Shown: piece by piece, positions 8,163-16,163 of the stretch
Position numbering within the stretch: position 1 is the stretch's first letter
How the letters are laid out: every line of letters starts with the position of its first letter
Assembly (NCBI RefSeq): GCF_033971885.1
Contig: NZ_JALBUS010000010.1
Coordinates: forward strand, 11,420 to 75,419
DNA length: 64,000 bases
Direction of reading: 5' to 3'
Source of the DNA: Absicoccus intestinalis
Lineage (GTDB): Bacteria; Bacillota_I; Bacilli_A; Erysipelotrichales; Erysipelotrichaceae
Made by a program: the position numbers and the translations under genes
The notes under the pieces: model-generated
The model's input: the letters and a program-made list of their open reading frames with translations, nothing else
Databases searched by the model: none
What the model was told of the DNA's origin: nothing

Positions 8163-9018
8163 TCTCTCCTCCATGGGTATTCAAATACCATTTTACGATA
8201 GCTGTGCCAATGATCAACACATAACCAATCAAGCTCATTCGATCCGGCCATTCATGGAAAACCAAAAAGCCCAATATCGCTGCATAGATCACTTGTGAAT
8301 AATCAAACACCGATATTTCTTTGGCCGGTGCAAATGTATAAGCAGCGGTCACACTAAATTGGCCCAAAGCAGCTGAACAGCCTGCTAAAATCAAACACAA
8401 TAATTGGATAAATGTCATCGGTTGATAATCCATGAGCATCGGGATCAAACAGACAATCGATGAAAAGGCCGAAAAAACAAAGACAATCAATGGTCCTGGC
8501 ACATTATGCTTTCCTAATTTACGCACAAAAGTATAGGCCGTTCCTGCACACATGCCACCAATCAATCCCACAATAGCTGGTAATGAGGCCAATCCTGCGG
8601 TTGGCTTGACCACAAACATGGCGCCGACAAACGCAACAATGACCGTAAGGATATCCATGGAATTGGGTCTTTCACCCAAAATAAAAATAGACATCAAGAC
8701 CGCAAAGAAGGGACTCATCTTATTTAAGATATTCGCATCGGGCAATGCCAAACGACTGATTGCCCAGAAATTAAAAATCAAACCGATGGTGCCAAACAAC
8801 GATCGCAAAAATAACGGCAAATAATCTCTTTTATCGACATGCAACGATCCTTCGTATCGAACCAAAGAAACACTCGCAATCAAGACCGCAACGATATTTC
8901 GGAAAAAGGCCTTCTGCATCGTTGGCACATTTCCTGCCAACTTCACAAAAAAGCTCATAAACGCAAAGCCTAAAGCGGCCAATAATATAAATAAAATTCC
9001 CTTTACATGATCATTCAT
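8143..9018 (-). CDS. DMT-superfamily transporter (EamA, RhaT-like)
   Basis: The 291-residue protein has ten predicted membrane helices in two five-helix EamA repeats, the first beginning GILFILLAALGFAFMSFFVK and the second near residue 145. EamA proteins export or import small metabolites such as amino acids, purines or sugars. It is the first gene of the DMT / DUF308-like / HAD operon. The nearest purine-rich site, GAAAGG, is 14 bases from the ATG, a long spacing, while a strong AAGGAGG lies further up in the leader. Substrate unknown. Confidence 0.85.
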   Translation of the reverse strand: MNDHVKGILFILLAALGFAFMSFFVKLAGNVPTMQKAFFRNIVAVLIASVSLVRYEGSLHVDKRDYLPLFLRSLFGTIGLIFNFWAISRLALPDANILNKMSPFFAVLMSIFILGERPNSMDILTVIVAFVGAMFVVKPTAGLASLPAIVGLIGGMCAGTAYTFVRKLGKHNVPGPLIVFVFSAFSSIVCLIPMLMDYQPMTFIQLLCLILAGCSAALGQFSVTAAYTFAPAKEISVFDYSQVIYAAILGFLVFHEWPDRMSLIGYVLIIGTAIVKWYLNTHGGENETVQE

Positions 9019-9077
9019 ACGTAGATTTTAAACCTTTCAACAAAATAAAGAAAGGTGCCCATCCTCCTTACTGAAAC

Positions 9078-9106
9078 GCGCATATTTTGACTTCTTTTGC
9101 GCATAT
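9078..9106. repeat. Two direct GCGCATAT repeats, 21 bp apart, in the DMT-operon leader
   Basis: GCGCATAT occurs at 9078-9085 and again at 9099-9106. The 21-bp offset is two helical turns, so a protein could contact both copies on one face. The repeats lie just downstream of the -10 box at 9111-9116, where a repressor would act. The binder is unknown. Confidence 0.45.
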
Positions 9107-9110
9107 GCCC

Positions 9111-9119
9111 ATTATAGCA
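9111..9119 (-). promoter_or_regulatory. Extended -10 promoter for the DMT transporter operon
   Basis: The minus strand reads TGCTATAAT, a consensus extended -10 element. No good -35 box is seen at 17 bases, as expected for an extended -10 promoter. Confidence 0.5.
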
Positions 9120-9123
9120 CAAA

Positions 9124-9144
9124 GGCCTAGCATTTCTGCTAGAC
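9124..9144 (-). terminator. Hairpin at the end of the AGCS symporter gene
   Basis: GGTCTAGCA and TGCTAGGCC pair around AGAAA on the minus strand. The following T run is short (CCTTTGTG), so termination may be weak. The symporter stop codon lies in the hairpin. Confidence 0.5.
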
Positions 9145-10560
9145 CGACTCATTTTCAAATACTTCTTGCATCGATGGTACCGTTTCTTTATTGGTTTGTT
9201 CTTCATATTCTTTCAAAGATGCAATGGCTTCTTTGGACATCGGAATCAAAACGATCATATTAAAGATTGTCATCAAACCAATGCCAATATCACCCAGATC
9301 CCAGACAAAGGTATAGGTCGCTAAACCACCAATGAACAATTGTGTTAATGCCAGGATCTTATAGATGGTTTGTGGCAACCAACGATCGCCAAAAAGATAA
9401 GCCACATTGCTGCGTGCATAATACAAGATCCCAATAAATGTTGAAAAACTAAACAGCCACAAGACAATCGCAATAAAGATGACACCCACTTGACCAAAAT
9501 GATAGGACATCGCACTCTGCAACAAATCCATACCTTGTAGTCCATTGATCACTGCATGTGGCGCAGTCAACATGATCATAGCTGTACACGTACAAATCAC
9601 GATCGTATCAATAAAGACACCTAAACTTTGGAGCATGCCACTTTTGACTGGATGAGAAACATGACTCGTAGCCGAAGCACAAGGAGCCGATCCTGAACCG
9701 GCTTCATTAGAAAATAAACCACGTTTGACTCCATTCATCAAAACAGCGCCGAAACCACCTGCAACCATTTGTTTCAAGCCAAACGCTTGAACAAAGATTT
9801 CATGGATGACCGAAGGTAAAACCGTAATATTACGAACCATGACATAAATGGTCAATCCAAAATAGAAACAAGCCATGATCGGTACGATCACATCCAGTAC
9901 TTTGACCGTCATGTTTTTACGTAACACGATCCAAGCCGCTAGCACGACCAAGACAATCGTGGTATAAATCGGTGGAATATGAAAGGCATTCTCAAATGCA
10001 GAAGACACCGAATTACCTACCACTTGACTAATACCGAACCAACACAATAGACCCGATAACGCAAATAAGATCGCGATGATACTTTTCTTTTGTTTCGTTT
10101 TACGAGTAAAGAAGGCATGAATGTAGTAGGCTGGCCCACCACGATAGCCACCATATAATGGATCTCTTTCATGATAGAGCTGAGCTAGGGTGGCTTCCAC
10201 AAAAGCCGTTGAAGAACCTAGGATGGCAGTCAGCCACATCCAAAATACCGCACCAGCACCACCCGCACTGATAGCGGCGACAACGCCTACTAAATTTCCC
10301 ATACCAACCCGAGTAGCCGTTGAAACGATCAAGCCTTCCAATCCCGATATGGCATGGGCTTCTTGATCTTTCTTTTCCATGGTGATCTGAATCATATCTT
10401 TAAAATGCCGAATGGGTAAAAAACGTGTTCGAATCGAAAAAAAGATACCAGCCGGAATCAGGATCAACACCAACAACGATAATCCAACATGAAAATGCGG
10501 CAATGAAATGGTGATCAAATCACCCCACAATAAATTATAAATAAACTGTACAAACGCCAT
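9139..10560 (-). CDS. Sodium:alanine-type amino acid symporter (AGCS family)
   Basis: The 473-residue membrane protein has about eleven hydrophobic helices and AGCS signatures: SGLEGLIVSTATRVGMGNLVGVVAAI in the first half, YRGGPAYYI, and GLFSNEAGSGSAPCASATSHVSHPVKSG, which forms the substrate and sodium site. The family imports alanine, glycine or glutamine with sodium. The LysR gene at 10652 is divergent and separated by about 90 bases, so it is the obvious candidate regulator. The sodium coupling fits the sodium-type ATP synthase c subunit in this window. Confidence 0.92.
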   Translation of the reverse strand: MAFVQFIYNLLWGDLITISLPHFHVGLSLLVLILIPAGIFFSIRTRFLPIRHFKDMIQITMEKKDQEAHAISGLEGLIVSTATRVGMGNLVGVVAAISAGGAGAVFWMWLTAILGSSTAFVEATLAQLYHERDPLYGGYRGGPAYYIHAFFTRKTKQKKSIIAILFALSGLLCWFGISQVVGNSVSSAFENAFHIPPIYTTIVLVVLAAWIVLRKNMTVKVLDVIVPIMACFYFGLTIYVMVRNITVLPSVIHEIFVQAFGLKQMVAGGFGAVLMNGVKRGLFSNEAGSGSAPCASATSHVSHPVKSGMLQSLGVFIDTIVICTCTAMIMLTAPHAVINGLQGMDLLQSAMSYHFGQVGVIFIAIVLWLFSFSTFIGILYYARSNVAYLFGDRWLPQTIYKILALTQLFIGGLATYTFVWDLGDIGIGLMTIFNMIVLIPMSKEAIASLKEYEEQTNKETVPSMQEVFENESV

Positions 10561-10651
10561 TGTTACACCTTGACTTTCTCATCGTTCAATATAGAATAAA
10601 ATTATATATTTGTACAATTAATAGTCTTTATAATAAGCATTGGCAATTCTT

Positions 10652-11548
10652 ATGGAAACAAAACTCATTCAAACATTTATTACTGTCGCTGAACTCAATA
10701 GCTTCTCGCAAGCCGCTAAAAAACTGGGTTATTCCCAACCAACCGTTTCGCTACAAATCAAACAATTAGAAGAAGAACTCCACGTGCCCCTTTTTGAACG
10801 CGTTGGTCACACGATCAAGTTGACAGAACAAGGCCATCAAAAACTCATGATGGCGCAAGCCATTCATCATGAACTACAAGCTTTTATTACCCCAAAAACA
10901 GATAGCTATCAAGGTTCGGTCCATATTGCGATGGCTGATTCTTTATGTGATCCCCTTATCACCAAACACTTTCAACAATTTCATGAACAATATCCCCATA
11001 TTGACTGGATCATCACGACCGGAGGCACCTTTGATATGTATTCGATGATCGATCACAATCAAGTCGATATCGTATGTACCTTGGATGATCATTTATACGA
11101 TATGACCCACTTAGTGACAAACGAAGAAAAGATTCCCTGCCATTTTGTTGCCGCTAAACAACATCCCTTAGCCCATCAAAAAAACATACCGATTGAACAA
11201 CTCATGCAATATGATTTCATCTTGACCGAAAAGAATATGAGCTATCGTCGTAAGTTAGATACTCTTCTTGCCCAAAAACAATGGGAAATCAAACCCATTC
11301 TTGAATTTGCGTCGACCCAGGATATTTGTGAAATTATCCGGCAAAATGTCGGGATTTCCTTCTTACCTGATTTTGTGGTCGAGCCCTACATCGAAAAACA
11401 CGAAATTGTCTATTTAGATATTCCCGACATTCAACTCCATGTTTGGAAACAAATCTTTATCCACAAAGAAAAATGGATCAGTCCTGTCCTTCAAGCAACC
11501 ATTGATTTTTTATCCAACATTCATCTACAAAAAAAGAGCTTACTGTGA
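10652..11548 (+). CDS. LysR-family transcriptional regulator next to the AGCS symporter
   Basis: I take the ATG at 10652 (METKLIQTF), giving 298 residues; a TTG four codons earlier is less likely. There is no clear ribosome site, and a TATAAT at 10629-10634 implies a very short leader of about ten bases. The N-terminal winged helix (FSQAAKKLGYSQPTVSLQIKQLEEEL) is textbook LysR, followed by a periplasmic-binding-like effector domain from about residue 90. A TTGTACAA palindrome at 10610-10617 lies between the divergent genes and could be its site. Effector unknown; an amino acid is plausible from the neighbour. Confidence 0.88.
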   Translation: METKLIQTFITVAELNSFSQAAKKLGYSQPTVSLQIKQLEEELHVPLFERVGHTIKLTEQGHQKLMMAQAIHHELQAFITPKTDSYQGSVHIAMADSLCDPLITKHFQQFHEQYPHIDWIITTGGTFDMYSMIDHNQVDIVCTLDDHLYDMTHLVTNEEKIPCHFVAAKQHPLAHQKNIPIEQLMQYDFILTEKNMSYRRKLDTLLAQKQWEIKPILEFASTQDICEIIRQNVGISFLPDFVVEPYIEKHEIVYLDIPDIQLHVWKQIFIHKEKWISPVLQATIDFLSNIHLQKKSLL

Positions 11549-12361
11549 GCTCTTCTCTTTTGCTTCCTTATCACGATCAAACGCAATTAATTTGGCGATG
11601 ATCTCATCACAAATTTGATCCGTGTTTTTTCCATCCGTCGCTACGATCACATCTGCCACGGCACGATATTTATCTTTTCGCTGATTCAATAAATCTGTGA
11701 TAAATTCTACATTCATATGGTTATTTAAGATGGGTCTTTCATCACTGTCTTTGACCCGTTCTAAAATGGTTTCTGGTGTGGCAGTCAATAAAACGATTCG
11801 ACCATTCTTCTTCATATGATCCGCATTATCTGGTCGCAGGATCACTCCGCCACCACAAGAAATGATACCTTGTTTGACTTTTTGTAGTTCAATCAAACAG
11901 TTCGATTCCAAATTACGGAAGTAGATTTCACCATATTCATCAAAAATCTCGGAAATGGACATACCCTGTTTCTTTACGATCATGTCATCCATTTCAATTC
12001 GATGCATTTCCAATTTACGCTCCAACTCACTCGCAATGGTCGTTTTTCCAGCCCCCATGAAACCAATCAAGAAGACATTATAATCAAATAAAGCCTTGGC
12101 CTGAACCCGACGTGAATTCTTCATGATATATTTGAAAACATCCAAAATCTCTTCTTCAAATTCATTATCTTTTAAATATTCCTCTAAGGCCTTAGTTTGT
12201 TTCTCTTCTTGTTCTGGCTGTAAGATAGGAATACCTGTTGCTTTTTTATACGCAATGATATCTTGGATCAATTCCATTCGATCGGCTAAAGCATCAATGA
12301 TACGAACATCGGTATTCCCAATCTTCTCACGAATTTCTTCTAACTGTTTTGTATCGCTCAT
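11540..12361 (-). CDS. Fused chorismate mutase (AroQ type) - shikimate kinase
   Basis: Residues 1-90 form an all-helical AroQ-type chorismate mutase (LEEIREKIGNTDVRIIDALADR, IAYKK, then a third helix to residue 88). Residues 93-260 form a shikimate kinase with P-loop GFMGAGKTT (100-108), the shikimate-binding EMDDMI segment with its aspartates, SCGGGV and the lid region with R in DSDERPIL. The two activities are not consecutive steps of the shikimate route, so the fusion links phosphorylation of shikimate to commitment towards prephenate. It lies directly after the TRAP operon terminator and converges by 9 bases with the LysR gene. Confidence 0.9.
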   Translation of the reverse strand: MSDTKQLEEIREKIGNTDVRIIDALADRMELIQDIIAYKKATGIPILQPEQEEKQTKALEEYLKDNEFEEEILDVFKYIMKNSRRVQAKALFDYNVFLIGFMGAGKTTIASELERKLEMHRIEMDDMIVKKQGMSISEIFDEYGEIYFRNLESNCLIELQKVKQGIISCGGGVILRPDNADHMKKNGRIVLLTATPETILERVKDSDERPILNNHMNVEFITDLLNQRKDKYRAVADVIVATDGKNTDQICDEIIAKLIAFDRDKEAKEKSSQ

Positions 12362-12382
12362 ATATTTTTCACCTCAAAAAAA

Positions 12383-12404
12383 ATAGCCACGTTTATGTGG
12401 CTAT
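12383..12404 (-). terminator. Terminator of the TRAP operon, next to the mutase-kinase promoter
   Basis: ATAGCCAC and GTGGCTAT form a perfect 8-bp stem around a 6-base loop, followed on the minus strand by eight T residues. A TATAAT (minus, 12406-12411) touches the hairpin upstream, so initiation there would start inside the stem and escape it. Confidence 0.85.
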
Positions 12405-12441
12405 CATTATACCTTATCTCCATTTTTCCGACAAGTTGGAT

Positions 12442-13458
12442 TTATTGATTGGCCTCTTTCATATATGCACGCACCAACGATGCATCCACTTGTTTCTCAA
12501 TCGCTTCATAGACCTTTTCACTACGCGTATCCATTTCTGCTTGTGTTGCCATATCCAACGTAATGATTTGCGTACCACTATCCTTGATTGTTTGAATACG
12601 GGAAGCAATGCGCTGATCCGACTGTTTTCGTGCATATTCTTTCGCAATCTGCGCTGCCTGACGAATGATCTTCTGTTGATTCTTTGGCAAAGACTTCATA
12701 AATTCACTTGAAACCGTCAAAGAAATCAAATGCGGTAAATGATTGGTTTCTACGATATAATCTTGTTGCTCATACAATTTATTGGAAACAATGACTTCAT
12801 ATGGATTTTCTTGTGCATCGATAGTTCCTTGCTGCAAACCAATATAAACTTCCGAAAAAGTCATTGGTGTTGGACTGGCCCCTAATTGTTTCCAAAACAT
12901 CATATGATAAGAATTTTCCATTGTTCGAATCTTTTGACCTTTAAAATCATCGATGGACGTGATTTTTTTATTGGTGGACATGACACGGAAGCCTTGATCG
13001 GCATAACCAAGCAATTCATAACCGCCTTCGTTGTACACTTTCTGAATTTTTTCCATGAATTCGGGATCATCAATAGCCGTTCGTACCAAGTTAATATCAT
13101 TATAGACACGAGGCATATCAAAAACCGCAATATCCGGCATAAAAGTGACTTGTGGTGCTGTGTTTTGCACCACAAACGGAATATCTCCATCCTTTTGACT
13201 TTCCAACAATTCACGATCACCACCCAATACACTATTGGGATACACTTGGATTTTCATCTTACCCTGACTCAATCGTGAAACTTCTTGTGCAAACTTTTCT
13301 GCATAAATCTGGGTAACGGTATCTTCTGGACTCGATGTTCCCAATGGCCAAGCATATCGTTGTGTACCCGTACTGGCTTGGGTCCCACAACCAGCTAAGG
13401 AAAGGGATAAAATCCCACTCAATGCAAGGGCAGTTATTTTTTTCAATGGATGTTTCAT
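12442..13458 (-). CDS. dctP: TRAP transporter solute-binding lipoprotein (DctP family)
   Basis: DctP proteins capture organic acids outside the membrane and deliver them to the DctQM permease. The 338-residue protein begins with a lipoprotein signal (LALSGILSLSLAGC, with the lipobox cysteine at residue 23). The DctP body shows GQKIRTMENSYHMMFWKQLGASPTPM, including the conserved arginine that binds the ligand carboxylate, then FSEVYIGLQQGTIDAQENP. It is the last gene of dctQ-dctM-dctP, 6 bases after dctM. The neighbouring aroD and aroE genes suggest a cyclic carboxylate such as quinate or shikimate, but the ligand is not provable here. Confidence 0.93.
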   Translation of the reverse strand: MKHPLKKITALALSGILSLSLAGCGTQASTGTQRYAWPLGTSSPEDTVTQIYAEKFAQEVSRLSQGKMKIQVYPNSVLGGDRELLESQKDGDIPFVVQNTAPQVTFMPDIAVFDMPRVYNDINLVRTAIDDPEFMEKIQKVYNEGGYELLGYADQGFRVMSTNKKITSIDDFKGQKIRTMENSYHMMFWKQLGASPTPMTFSEVYIGLQQGTIDAQENPYEVIVSNKLYEQQDYIVETNHLPHLISLTVSSEFMKSLPKNQQKIIRQAAQIAKEYARKQSDQRIASRIQTIKDSGTQIITLDMATQAEMDTRSEKVYEAIEKQVDASLVRAYMKEANQ

Positions 13459-13464
13459 TCGATT

Positions 13465-14760
13465 CTACCCTCCTAATAAACACAAACTGATTTGTGGAAT
13501 AAATGTGATCAATAATAAGGCAATCAAGAAGATTCCAATCATTGGCATCGCCTTACGAGCAATATCCATGACTGGCACTTCCGTTAGTGAACTAGCTACA
13601 AACAAGTTGACGCCAATTGGTGGTGTCACAAAACCGATGGCTAAGTTGACGACCATCATGACACCAAAATGAATTGGATTCATACCTACTTGCGTGACAA
13701 TTGGCACTAGGATTGGTGACAAGATCAAAATCGCTGGAGTTGTATCCATGACCATACCAACTACCAATAAGAACGCATTGATCACCAACAATAAAACAAC
13801 CTTGTTTGTAAAGTGGGATAAGATCCAAGCACTAATGGTTTGTGGCACTTGCATCAACGTTAATACACGCGAGAAAGCCACAGCAGCGGCCAAGATAAAT
13901 AAAATAGGTGCATACGTATGAACAGCTTCGACAAAGATATGCCAAATATCCGTAAATTTCAATGTCTTATATACAAACAAACTAATGATCAAAGCATAGA
14001 AGACCGAAATCACGGCAGCTTCGGTTGGCGAAGCAATACCTGAATAAATACAGCCTAAAATGATAACTGGACTCAACAAAGCCAAGAAACCATCTTTGAA
14101 TACTTTTAGAAAACCGGCTTCATGCAATTCACTGACTTTCGCATCGATCTTTTCTTTATCTTCGCCATATCGTTTACAGTAATAAACGCAATATGCCATC
14201 AATAAGAACCCAATCAATAAACCAGGCACGATACCGGCAATGAACAAATTACTGACCGATTCCCCACTGGCCATCGCAAACATGATAAATGGAATGCTTG
14301 GTGGTATAATAACGCCTAAACCACCAGCTACCGCAACGATCGCAATGGAAAATCGTTTATCATAGCCCAGTTCCAACAAAAAAGGAATGGTCATAGAACC
14401 TACCGCTGCTACTGAAGCAGGGGCTGATCCGGAAATGGCTCCATAAAACAAACACGTAACTACTACAGCACACGGAATACCCGCAGTGAGTTTACCTAAA
14501 AAATAGGCAAAAATATCAAATAATTTCTTAGAAATCTGTCCATGTGCCATGATAATACCAGCCAGCACAAACATAGGGACAGCCAGTAAAGGAAAGCTAT
14601 CAATACCACCCAACATGGAACGAATCACAAAACTACCACTCGCCGTAAAACTTGGATCAAACAATCCTGGCAATACAGCTACGATGCCTAATGAAATAGA
14701 AATAGGTACAGCAATCAATAGACAAATGGCAAAAATAATAAATACAACTCCAACTGACAT
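13465..14760 (-). CDS. dctM: TRAP transporter large permease subunit (DctM)
   Basis: The 431-residue protein has about twelve hydrophobic segments and the DctM pattern: FPLLAVPMFVLAGIIM near residue 55, YGAISGSAPASVAAVGSMTIPFL, AVAGGLGVIIPPSIPFIMFA and the C-terminal NLAIGFVTPPIGVNLFVASSLTEVP. It forms the sodium-dependent transport channel with DctQ. Only one base separates it from the dctQ stop. Confidence 0.94.
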   Translation of the reverse strand: MSVGVVFIIFAICLLIAVPISISLGIVAVLPGLFDPSFTASGSFVIRSMLGGIDSFPLLAVPMFVLAGIIMAHGQISKKLFDIFAYFLGKLTAGIPCAVVVTCLFYGAISGSAPASVAAVGSMTIPFLLELGYDKRFSIAIVAVAGGLGVIIPPSIPFIMFAMASGESVSNLFIAGIVPGLLIGFLLMAYCVYYCKRYGEDKEKIDAKVSELHEAGFLKVFKDGFLALLSPVIILGCIYSGIASPTEAAVISVFYALIISLFVYKTLKFTDIWHIFVEAVHTYAPILFILAAAVAFSRVLTLMQVPQTISAWILSHFTNKVVLLLVINAFLLVVGMVMDTTPAILILSPILVPIVTQVGMNPIHFGVMMVVNLAIGFVTPPIGVNLFVASSLTEVPVMDIARKAMPMIGIFLIALLLITFIPQISLCLLGG

Positions 14761-14761
14761 A

Positions 14762-15310
14762 TTACTTACCCTTTTCCTTTACTGTATCGCTAATTTCATC
14801 TGCCAATGTTCCTTCTTCTGGAAAATCCACATCCTTCTTCAATACGATTTCCATATTGATGAACCAACGCTGGATCAAACGAATGCCTGTTAAGATGAAA
14901 CAAAAGAAAGGTGCTGCTTGCACATAATACATGGGAATGCCGCATGCAGGTGATAACTGACCACTTTCAATGGTTGCCACCAAATAACGATAGGCATAGG
15001 GAATCAATACCCCAAAGAAGAGAATGGAAATTGTCAAGTTCACAACTTTAAACATAGCCTCTCCACGTTTTGGAAACATTTTGATAAACTGATCGATCTT
15101 GATCGAAATACACTTTCGCGTACAAAGACTGACACTTAAAAAAGCAGACCAGATAAATAAATACCGGGTGATTTCTTCTGACCACGACAAAGAAACACCA
15201 AGTAAATAACGCGAAATCACTTGCATGCCCATGATCACTGCCATCGCAATCAGAAGGAGCACCATCAGTATTTCTTCGAGATTTTCTTCTAAATACTTCA
15301 GAACTTTCAT
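14762..15310 (-). CDS. dctQ: TRAP transporter small permease subunit (DctQ)
   Basis: I start at the ATG at 15310, which has GAGAGGAAAG just upstream, giving 182 residues instead of 201. Four membrane segments are present with the family motif SWSEEITRYLFIWSAFLSVSLCTRKCISIKIDQF after the second helix. It is the promoter-proximal gene of the TRAP operon. The C-terminus is charged and may face the cytosol. Confidence 0.92.
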   Translation of the reverse strand: MKVLKYLEENLEEILMVLLLIAMAVIMGMQVISRYLLGVSLSWSEEITRYLFIWSAFLSVSLCTRKCISIKIDQFIKMFPKRGEAMFKVVNLTISILFFGVLIPYAYRYLVATIESGQLSPACGIPMYYVQAAPFFCFILTGIRLIQRWFINMEIVLKKDVDFPEEGTLADEISDTVKEKGK

Positions 15311-15338
15311 CCTACTTTCCTCTCTGAATAATAATAAA

Positions 15339-15367
15339 ATTATACTTAAATAAAAAGCACATGTCAC
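15339..15367 (-). promoter_or_regulatory. TRAP operon promoter overlapping the aroD terminator
   Basis: On the minus strand GTGACA (15362-15367, one base from TTGACA) is followed after 17 bases by TATAAT (15339-15344). The -35 box lies within the terminator hairpin of the upstream operon, so the TRAP genes have their own promoter although they follow aroD. Confidence 0.65.
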
Positions 15368-15386
15368 GCAGAAGATGACATATGCT
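15352..15386 (-). terminator. Terminator after aroD
   Basis: On the minus strand AGCATATGTCA and TGACATGTGCT form an 11-bp stem with one G-U pair and a 9-base loop, followed by five T residues. It separates the aroE1-MFS-aroD operon from the TRAP genes. Confidence 0.8.
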
Positions 15387-15396
15387 TCCTTGCTTT

Positions 15397-16158
15397 TTAC
15401 AGACTCTTATGAATCAATGTTAAGATCGTATTTAGATCTTCGGCATTCATTTGACCAGGTGCTGATACTTTGCCAACCGCACCAAAGGTAGCTGCCGAAC
15501 CAAATACCTCACCACACAAACGTGAAATTAATCCCGTACCTGCCATGGACATGGTGATAATTGGCCGATCTGCATAATTTGTTGCCATCTCTTCAGTAGC
15601 CGCTAATAATGTCAATACATCCTTTTTATTGTTTGGCATTACCGCAATCTTTGGGATATCGGCGCCTTGTTCCTGCATCTTACGTAACCGCGAAACAATA
15701 TCTGCTTGATCTGGTGTCTTATCAAAATCATGATTGGAAGCTACGACTTTTACATTGTTTTGATGAGCAACCTCAATGATTTGTGCTACATAGTCATCAC
15801 CAGTAAAAGCTTCTACATCCACTAAATCAACCAAACCCGTTTGCGCCATTTTTTGATTCAATGCCACATAAACATCTGGCTCAATGGCTTTTTCGCCACC
15901 CTCTTTTGCGGTACGGAAAGTAAACAAGATGGGTGTGTCTTGCAAAACATCACGTAAAGCTTGCGCTACATCCTTGACTTGATCAAAATCAAATACACCT
16001 TCAAACCAATCTACTCGCCATTCCACAATGTCTAATTCAACATTCGCAAATGACTTGGCAGCAGCAATAATTTCATCTTTTGTTTGGCCAACAATTGGCA
16101 CGATGATCTTCGGAAGACCTTCGCCAATCGTGACATTTTTTACTTGTACTCTATTCAT
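15397..16158 (-). CDS. aroD: Type I 3-dehydroquinate dehydratase
   Basis: AroD interconverts 3-dehydroquinate and 3-dehydroshikimate through a lysine imine. The 253-residue barrel carries H143 (ASNHDFDKTP) and K170 (IPKIAVMP), the same numbers as in E. coli AroD, plus E46 and R48 in VEWR, R82, and the SRLCG and APGQ substrate segments near the end. Type I enzymes run syn elimination and serve in biosynthesis and also in quinate breakdown. It sits in an operon with a permease and a YdiB-like dehydrogenase and without aroB, aroA or aroC, which favours a catabolic role. Confidence 0.95.
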   Translation of the reverse strand: MNRVQVKNVTIGEGLPKIIVPIVGQTKDEIIAAAKSFANVELDIVEWRVDWFEGVFDFDQVKDVAQALRDVLQDTPILFTFRTAKEGGEKAIEPDVYVALNQKMAQTGLVDLVDVEAFTGDDYVAQIIEVAHQNNVKVVASNHDFDKTPDQADIVSRLRKMQEQGADIPKIAVMPNNKKDVLTLLAATEEMATNYADRPIITMSMAGTGLISRLCGEVFGSAATFGAVGKVSAPGQMNAEDLNTILTLIHKSL

Positions 16159-16163
16159 CTTTT

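Noticed and set aside
9015..9068. 15-codon leader peptide (ATG just after GGAGG) overlapping the DMT start as ATGA
   Set aside because: The GGAGG touches the ATG without spacing, so it would not initiate there; no conserved feature supports a leader peptide.
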